Assembly (NCBI RefSeq): GCF_024707525.1
Contig: NZ_CP062233.1
Coordinates: 159,175-223,174, forward strand
Length of the DNA: 64,000 nucleotides
Direction: 5' to 3'
From: Rhizobium sp. TH2
GTDB lineage: Bacteria; Pseudomonadota; Alphaproteobacteria; Rhizobiales; Rhizobiaceae
Shown: piece by piece, positions 59,016 to 64,000 of the stretch
How the letters are laid out: each line of letters starts with the position of its first letter
How positions within the stretch are numbered: position 1 is the first letter of the stretch
Position numbers and translations under genes: made by a program
The notes under the pieces: model-generated
What the model saw: only the letters and a program-made list of their open reading frames with translations
Told to the model about the DNA's origin: nothing
The model's database searches: none

Positions 59016-61729
59016 CAGCTCACACTCCTTCTTTGATGAAAAATCGGAAGCCAGTCTTCACGCCGGTCACCGACCTCTGCACGGACCGCGTCGGCGAGCT
59101 CCACATTTGCGGTTCGGCCGGAAAGTACGGCAAGTTCGTCGTCGAAACCGTTGAGGTTCAGTTCGGTGACGACGCTGTTGTGACCTTGCTTGAGGACGAA
59201 CCTCCGGCTCTCGACCGAGAGTTCGCGCGCGATCAGCTCATATTCGCGCTCCGTCAGCTTGAAACCGTCGATATAGTCGCCGCGATCGCCGCGCGAATTC
59301 GGCAGGAAAATTTGCGTTGGGCATTGCTCGATGATCGTGTGCGCGATCGGCGAGACGATCGCGTCGCGCGGGCTCTGTGTCGCAAACAGCATCAGACCGT
59401 TCTGCTTACGGATCGTCTTGAGCTTGTTCTGGGCGAGATCGCGAAACCCTTCGTCCTGGAGCGCTTTCCAGAACTCGTCTATGACAATGATGATGCGTCG
59501 GCCGTCGATCAGTTGCTCGACGCGATGGAAGAGGTAGGCCATCAGCGGCGTGCGGATCTCCTCGTTGTCGAGAAAATCGGTCATGTCATAACCGACGAAC
59601 TTGCCACTGAGGCTAAATTCACCGAGGCCGATGTCCTCGATGACGTTGTCGAAGACCCAGCCAAGCGGGCCTCCCCTCTCCCAGCGCCGCAGCCTTGCGG
59701 CAATGCCTTCCGGATCCGTGTTGTTGAGGAAGGTCCTGAGTGCGCCGATCGTGCGGCCGTTCACCGGAAGGTCGGCGAGGCCGTCGATCGCGGCAGCAAT
59801 GTCGCGGAGTTCGGTAACCGTCAGTTGGCGAGACGACGATCCGACGAGCTTGCCAACCCAGCGGGTCAGGAACACCTTGTTATCCGGAGTAAGGTCGAGC
59901 GCCTTCAAAGGGGCGCAGCCAGTCGGGATGCCGTTCTTGAGGGGCAGATAAGTGCCGCCTGCGGCGCGGACATAGAGATCGGCGCCCCTGTCCTTGTCGA
60001 AGAACACCACATGCGGATCGTGTTTTTCGAGCTGCGACAGCATGAAGTTGAGCAGCACCGTCTTGCCGGCACCCGAAGGTCCGCAAACAAAGGTGTTGCC
60101 GAGATCGCCATAGTGGAAATTGAAGTAGTATGGCGAGCCCGAAGCCGTCTTGAGAAGAGCGACGGCGGGACCCCATTCATTGCCGTCCTTCTGTCCTATC
60201 GGATAGGAGTGGAAGGGCGACAGAGCGGCGAAGTTCCGCGATGTAATCGCGCCGGAGCGGGCGCGGTAGCGGAAGTTGCCGGGCAACTGCGCCCACCACG
60301 CCGCCTCAAGGCCGAGATCCTCGCGAGCGACCACTGCGCCACCGTTGGTCAGGCTGGCACGTGCCTTGGCGAGATTGTCGGTCAGTTCCTTCACCGAGGG
60401 GGCAAGGACGGACAGCGTTAAATGGTGTTCGCCGAGCACGAACCGGTTGGACTCCAGATCATCCATCGCATCATCAAGTTCCTCAATCTGAGAAGCCGCC
60501 TTGTCGCCACTGCTGACCATCTGGTTCTGCTTGCGGCCCATGATGGTGCGCGCGTCGGCCTTCGAGACGAAGGAGAAGGATTGCGACAGGATGAGCTCAA
60601 AGGGACTGGTGAGCACGTCGTCGAGCATGCCGGTCCTGGTGCGAGCCGGATATTCCTTGAAGCTCAACATACCAGCATAGCGGCTCGTCGCCTCGTGCCG
60701 GATTTCGATCGTTTCGCGGCCGACGATGACGCGGTCCGAGTAGATCGCCGAGGCGATGGGTCCCTCGGTCAATGGAATTGGCTCCCGCCTACCGCCGACG
60801 AGCTGATGCAGCACCTCGCTCGGTTGCGAGAAGATGACGCCATCGCGTTCGTAGAGGGACAGGACGCGGGGTTCGAAGCGGCTTAGTGCGGCGTTGACGT
60901 CAACCACCTTGTCCCGAAGCTGCTTAAGCGCTTCCTCGTCGACTTCGACATTCGCCCGACGCGCCCGTCGCAGCCGTGACATGAGCTTGGCTGCTTTGTC
61001 GGCCGGATCGCTTGCCGGCGACCAGAGGATCGTCAGAAAGAGGTCGTTGCGGAACAGATCCTCGCGCACCATGCGCGCGCGGTATTTGTCGTTGAGCGCA
61101 GACGAGAACGCCGTTGCAAAGGTTCCGTCGGGGTAGTCGCAGTCCCGGCGGCGAATGAGATGGGTCCACAAGGCAAGCCGCTCATCGGCAATGTTCCGGT
61201 AGAGCGTGTTGAGGTCGCGATGCAGCGCGTTCAGATCAAGTTCGTCTGCCGTCTCGAACGAGACGCCTTCGAGTGCGACCATCACCATCAGCGTGCGCGA
61301 GTTCATCGCGATCGTCGACGGATCGACGTGACGCACATAAGGGATGAAGGTCTCCGGTCCGAGCTCTCGAGCTTTGAGTGTCGCAATGCTAGGCAATGGC
61401 GAGATCCCTTCGTTGTAACGACGGCCCAGCCTGAGCGGCGACAGGGTTGCCCCGCCCCAATAGAAGCTGTTGCGTGACCGGCCACGCGTTTCCACCCAGG
61501 CCAGCAGGATGCGGAACATGTTGTGATCGTGCTTGACGAGCGCACGGAAAATAAGATGGAAGACGACGCCGACGAGGGCGTAGGCGATTGAACCGGCGAC
61601 AATGTACAAAATGGTCGTGAGCATGATGTTCACGCCCATGGCTTCCATCGTCACCCCCGCGATCATCGCCGGCCGGGTGCAGGCGATAAAGAGGGTATCT
61701 TCCTCGAGTGTCGACCGCACGTTTGCCAT
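59015..61729 (-). CDS. virB4: VirB3-VirB4 fusion ATPase, 904 aa
   Basis: Residues 1-100 are VirB3-like (MANVRSTLEEDTLFIACTRP, then two membrane helices). From about residue 105 the frame continues into VirB4 without a stop. The ATPase has Walker A FVCGPSGAGKTVLLNF and Walker B IIIVIDEFWKAL. Classical systems have separate VirB3 and VirB4, although fusions are known in several type IV systems. The open frame extends further upstream, but a stop-to-start distance of two bases from virB2 marks 61729 as the true start. Confidence 0.92.
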   Translation of the reverse strand: MANVRSTLEEDTLFIACTRPAMIAGVTMEAMGVNIMLTTILYIVAGSIAYALVGVVFHLIFRALVKHDHNMFRILLAWVETRGRSRNSFYWGGATLSPLRLGRRYNEGISPLPSIATLKARELGPETFIPYVRHVDPSTIAMNSRTLMVMVALEGVSFETADELDLNALHRDLNTLYRNIADERLALWTHLIRRRDCDYPDGTFATAFSSALNDKYRARMVREDLFRNDLFLTILWSPASDPADKAAKLMSRLRRARRANVEVDEEALKQLRDKVVDVNAALSRFEPRVLSLYERDGVIFSQPSEVLHQLVGGRREPIPLTEGPIASAIYSDRVIVGRETIEIRHEATSRYAGMLSFKEYPARTRTGMLDDVLTSPFELILSQSFSFVSKADARTIMGRKQNQMVSSGDKAASQIEELDDAMDDLESNRFVLGEHHLTLSVLAPSVKELTDNLAKARASLTNGGAVVAREDLGLEAAWWAQLPGNFRYRARSGAITSRNFAALSPFHSYPIGQKDGNEWGPAVALLKTASGSPYYFNFHYGDLGNTFVCGPSGAGKTVLLNFMLSQLEKHDPHVVFFDKDRGADLYVRAAGGTYLPLKNGIPTGCAPLKALDLTPDNKVFLTRWVGKLVGSSSRQLTVTELRDIAAAIDGLADLPVNGRTIGALRTFLNNTDPEGIAARLRRWERGGPLGWVFDNVIEDIGLGEFSLSGKFVGYDMTDFLDNEEIRTPLMAYLFHRVEQLIDGRRIIIVIDEFWKALQDEGFRDLAQNKLKTIRKQNGLMLFATQSPRDAIVSPIAHTIIEQCPTQIFLPNSRGDRGDYIDGFKLTEREYELIARELSVESRRFVLKQGHNSVVTELNLNGFDDELAVLSGRTANVELADAVRAEVGDRREDWLPIFHQRRSVS

Positions 61730-61731
61730 CG

Positions 61732-62031
61732 TCAGCTTCCGACGATGGTGTTGACGAGTTCGGTCGCGCCGAAGATGCCGCCGATGCCGATGATCCAGAA
61801 ACCTGCCCTTCTCAGATCCATGTAGCCGAACATCCACGCGATGCAGATCACGATCACCGCGATGACGGCGAGCAGCTTGGCGATATTGCCGGTCAGCATG
61901 TCGACGATGTTCTGCAACACGGTCTCGATGCCGGCCGCCTGCGCGAAAGCTGGTTCGACCAGGATGGCCACGATGGCGGCGGCCATCAGGCTGGAGGCGG
62001 CGATCGGGCGGATACGGCAACCAAAAGTCAT
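61732..62031 (-). CDS. virB2: VirB2-type major pilin, 99 aa
   Basis: A long signal region ends near AFA (EPAFAQAAG). Two hydrophobic helices (KLLAVIAVIVICIAWMFGYM, FWIIGIGGIFGATELVN) are typical of the T-pilus subunit. It overlaps the upstream virB1 by ATGA and lies two bases before virB4. Confidence 0.9.
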   Translation of the reverse strand: MTFGCRIRPIAASSLMAAAIVAILVEPAFAQAAGIETVLQNIVDMLTGNIAKLLAVIAVIVICIAWMFGYMDLRRAGFWIIGIGGIFGATELVNTIVGS

Positions 62032-62699
62032 TCACTTTGCTCCATTTGACTGTTTTGAAATACGAGGACGGAGGACTGCCGCCGCGAATTGAAGACATCC
62101 CAGGCCGGCGCGGACGCCGTTTGATCGACAGGCGGATTGTCACCCTCGGCTTCGACCGCGACATCGACGGCCTTCGCCTCGTTTGGCCCCCTCTCCTGCT
62201 CGCCACTGTCGATCGTCAGCGTTGTGAGGGTTTTACCCAGCCGCTTGATTTCCTGGCGGACCTGCTCGTCGTATTTGACCATGGCGCCAACGGAGGGATC
62301 GTCCCGGCCGTAGTAGGATTGCAGCATCACTTGCTCGGCCCGCTTCGGATCGGCGCCAGCCTTGATTGCGAGCCGATAGTATCCATCGAGCAGCGTGGCG
62401 GTTGCCTGAAGGTTCAGGCACGGATCGAATGCGTCGGAGATCGACAGCTTCAGCTTCCGAAGCTCGTCTGTCCCCACACCGCCGAGTCCGAGCTGAATGT
62501 CCTGATGCTCCGCGGCGAGTGTCGTCGCAACCTCGATCGCCTCAGCCTTTGACTTCGGCTGCCTGGCGAGCGGCGCACCGCTGTTGATGCGAATGTTGTA
62601 GGGGGCGAAGCGGCTATCGAGGCTCACCACGCCTGCCAAGGTTTCTGCGGCAACAAGAGGCGCGCAGGTCTGTGCGAGATCGACGAAGACGACGGGCAT
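62028..62699 (-). CDS. virB1: VirB1-type lytic transglycosylase, altered active site, 223 aa
   Basis: The start at 62699 follows the previous stop by two bases (TGA-GC-ATG). The motif region AGVVSLDSRFAPYNIRINSG is that of the SLT fold, where the catalytic Glu normally precedes SRF (ESRF). Here Asp occupies that position. Downstream, the glycosylase pattern (GLGGVGTDELRKLKLSISDA, then LLDGYYRLAIKAG) is present. VirB1 opens the cell wall for the pilus. Whether Asp supports catalysis is open. Confidence 0.85.
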   Translation of the reverse strand: MPVVFVDLAQTCAPLVAAETLAGVVSLDSRFAPYNIRINSGAPLARQPKSKAEAIEVATTLAAEHQDIQLGLGGVGTDELRKLKLSISDAFDPCLNLQATATLLDGYYRLAIKAGADPKRAEQVMLQSYYGRDDPSVGAMVKYDEQVRQEIKRLGKTLTTLTIDSGEQERGPNEAKAVDVAVEAEGDNPPVDQTASAPAWDVFNSRRQSSVLVFQNSQMEQSE

Positions 62700-62701
62700 G
62701 C

Positions 62702-63223
62702 TCAGTACCACACCCGTTGGCGGCCGATCCCATCGATCGTTACATCGACGTAGCGCGGTTGGGAGCGGACATGAGGTTGCACGGTCACGTAGCGCTGGCA
62801 TTGACGTTCGTTGCCGTTCCAGCTCCAATTGGAAGAAAATCCCGAATTGCGTCCGTCAGAGTAGCATTCGGTGTCTGAAACAGTCTGCGGAGTCGTAGAG
62901 TCGCAGCTCGCCTCCTGTCCATGGTCGCCGTAACGAACCGTCAGCCGATGGCCCTCGTCGCAGTAGTAGGGTTCATATCCAGGCCGGGACATCTGGAATC
63001 CCGCGCCGCTGCAGCTCGGGAAAGAATGCCCTTTTGCCAGTTCGCTCCACAGCTTTTCGATGGGAGGACGGCATTCAGCAAACTGCGTCGGTCCGCCCGG
63101 GTTGGAAAGGCATAGGATAACCTGGCATCCCCAGTCGTCGGCGCGCGCTTTGCTATCGAAAACGAAAGAGAACAACGTTAGACTGGCTGCAGCGACGAAT
63201 GCCTTTGCGAGAGACTTGTTCAT
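62702..63223 (-). CDS. Exported Cys-rich protein of the virB operon, 173 aa
   Basis: The start is the ATG at 63223, with AAGGG seven bases upstream. A signal peptide (MNKSLAKAFVAAASLTLFSF, ending ARA) is followed by DDWGCQVILCLSNPGGPTQF and ECRPPIEKLWSELAKG, a pattern that I associate with first genes of VirB-type operons in rhizobial plasmids. Eight or more Cys suggest disulfides. It is likely periplasmic. Role unknown. Confidence 0.7.
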   Translation of the reverse strand: MNKSLAKAFVAAASLTLFSFVFDSKARADDWGCQVILCLSNPGGPTQFAECRPPIEKLWSELAKGHSFPSCSGAGFQMSRPGYEPYYCDEGHRLTVRYGDHGQEASCDSTTPQTVSDTECYSDGRNSGFSSNWSWNGNERQCQRYVTVQPHVRSQPRYVDVTIDGIGRQRVWY

Positions 63224-63290
63224 GATCACCACCCTTCACCGGTGCGACGCGACTCGGAGGCCATTGGGTCTCAAAATCGCGACTCGTTAT

Positions 63291-63310
63291 ACTATCAAAT
63301 ATCTGATAGT
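63291..63310. promoter_or_regulatory. Operator-like inverted repeat before the regulator
   Basis: ACTATCA-AATATC-TGATAGT has perfect 7-bp arms and ends seven bases before the ATG at 63318. It lies between the divergent virB operon and the regulator gene, so a single protein could control both. Confidence 0.65.
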
Positions 63311-63317
63311 TTGACCG

Positions 63318-63662
63318 ATGGCAAGCACGCACAAACCAGAATTGCAGAACCAACGGGTCTTGGTGCTCGCCCTGGAGGAGGTTCTCGACAAACCTGTCGA
63401 AGGAGAGACGCCGCAGTCGCGGCTGAAGCAGGTAGGCATGATGACGGTGCTCTATATGATGCACCAGCGGGGCGAGACGCTAACCCTCGCGAATATCAAG
63501 GCGGTGACGGGGATGACGCGCAACACAGTGAAAGAATCGATTGATCCGCTCGTTGCCCGCGGCATCCTGCAGGAAACGATCGTGAAGAATTCGGTAGGGC
63601 GTGGAACAGCTTGGCAGTACGAGTTCTGTCCGGAGATCTTTGAGAGATTGGGGCTCGGCTAA
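63318..63662 (+). CDS. Winged-helix regulator, 114 aa
   Basis: Residues 40-95 form a winged helix (GMMTVLYMMHQRGETLTLAN, then AVTGMTRNTVKESIDPLVAR, with the wing GILQETI). The pattern resembles MarR-type or GntR-like small regulators. No sensing domain is present. Its divergent position to the virB operon and the palindrome at its start suggest that it represses that operon and itself. Confidence 0.75.
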   Translation: MASTHKPELQNQRVLVLALEEVLDKPVEGETPQSRLKQVGMMTVLYMMHQRGETLTLANIKAVTGMTRNTVKESIDPLVARGILQETIVKNSVGRGTAWQYEFCPEIFERLGLG

Positions 63663-64000
63663 GCGCAGCTAATGAACCGCAAGTGGCGGCCGCACGAAAC
63701 TCACATTGAGTGAGTCGCTTCGCGGTCGCCCAGCCACGCCGCCGCGTTGTATCAGTGCCGGAGCATGGCTTTAGACTCTTTTTTTTGAAGGTTCATGGAC
63801 GTAGGCGACACCCGCAATCGCTTGTTTTGACTGCAATATGAACGGTCGAGACCGAGGAGCGTCGCTAGCCTACGAGCTTCGTTAACCTTTTGTTAACGAT
63901 AAACCTCTTGCAGACTCGCAGCATTCGCGTCTTATTAGACCTGCGGACTTTTTGGGGTGAGCCCGCATTATACCGCAGGTCATCCCAACAGGCGCAGAAA
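63663..64000. other. Gene-free end of the window
   Basis: No gene is seen. A T-rich run near 63780 (TTTTTTTT) and the GTTAAC palindrome at 63880-63898 are the only clear features. Confidence 0.4.
63882..63897 (+). promoter_or_regulatory. CtrA-type box inside a GTTAAC palindrome
   Basis: TTAA-CCTTTTG-TTAAC matches the CtrA consensus TTAA-N7-TTAAC exactly. It also lies in the perfect palindrome CGTTAAC-CTTTT-GTTAACG. CtrA controls cell-cycle genes in alphaproteobacteria. The target gene would be to the right of the window. Confidence 0.5.

Noticed and set aside
58985..60421. Open frame of 478 codons on the plus strand
   Set aside because: It is antisense to virB4 and virB5 and has no family features or start signal.
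59015..62206. VirB4 of 1063 residues
   Set aside because: Residues before the ATG at 61729 are a run-through across virB2 and virB1 in another frame, basic and without homology. The shorter start is used.

Overview
The window looks like accessory DNA, most likely a plasmid, chromid or genomic island, of an alphaproteobacterium of the order Hyphomicrobiales (Rhizobium/Mesorhizobium-like). The evidence is the RHE_PE00001-type DUF1612 protein, DUF982, DUF6894, DUF3606 and DUF1206 proteins, many very small rhizobial-type genes, an alphaproteobacterial SOS box (GAAC-N7-GAAC), a CtrA-type box and a plasmid-style VirB secretion cluster. No rRNA, convincing tRNA, CRISPR array or replication gene was found. 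All calls come from reading translations and motifs by eye; no database search was possible.

Left part (1-21 kb): a dense field of tiny genes, many translationally coupled, mixed with decayed copies. A three-gene operon is duplicated (1.8-2.5 kb and 8.5-9.2 kb), with one gene of the second copy broken. A LigD-type DNA ligase occurs as one frameshifted long copy plus a C-terminal and an N-terminal fragment. An apparent SOS-controlled operon (10.85-12.6 kb) carries two small proteins, a zinc-ribbon protein and a YedK/HMCES-type DNA-protein crosslink protein. Two RTX-type proteins, a sulfotransferase with an extra N-terminal domain, a broken thermonuclease and a Panacea-type toxin-antitoxin pair complete this part.

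Middle (21-35.7 kb): a cbb3 oxidase cluster (ccoNOQP, a one-helix protein, a DUF2189 membrane protein, ccoI, ccoS). It is followed by a gene graveyard: remnants of an isochorismatase, an IS3 end, a lactate permease, an ISL3 transposase, a GFA-domain protein, a VapC and a UvrD helicase. An intact DUF433/DUF5615 toxin-antitoxin pair sits among them.

Right-middle (35.7-53 kb): an RHE_PE00001 protein and a tyrosine recombinase lie just outside a near-identical 27-bp direct repeat that encloses a 2.7-kb cassette. Then come DUF1206, an RTX-like protein, a frameshifted membrane protein, a GAF-GGDEF-PilZ diguanylate cyclase, an SDR/NagA-like pair and a serine recombinase. Paralogous 72-aa proteins flank the serine recombinase region.

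Right end (53-64 kb): a full virB1-virB11 operon on the minus strand, with virB3 and virB4 fused and an EexN-like lipoprotein. It is divergent from a winged-helix regulator whose start lies next to a 7-bp inverted repeat. No VirD4 coupling protein is in the window.

A cross-cutting observation is that five otherwise coding-looking genes are each broken by one missing base, and each is repaired by adding one base to a short homopolymer. This pattern could be sequencing error or real decay.
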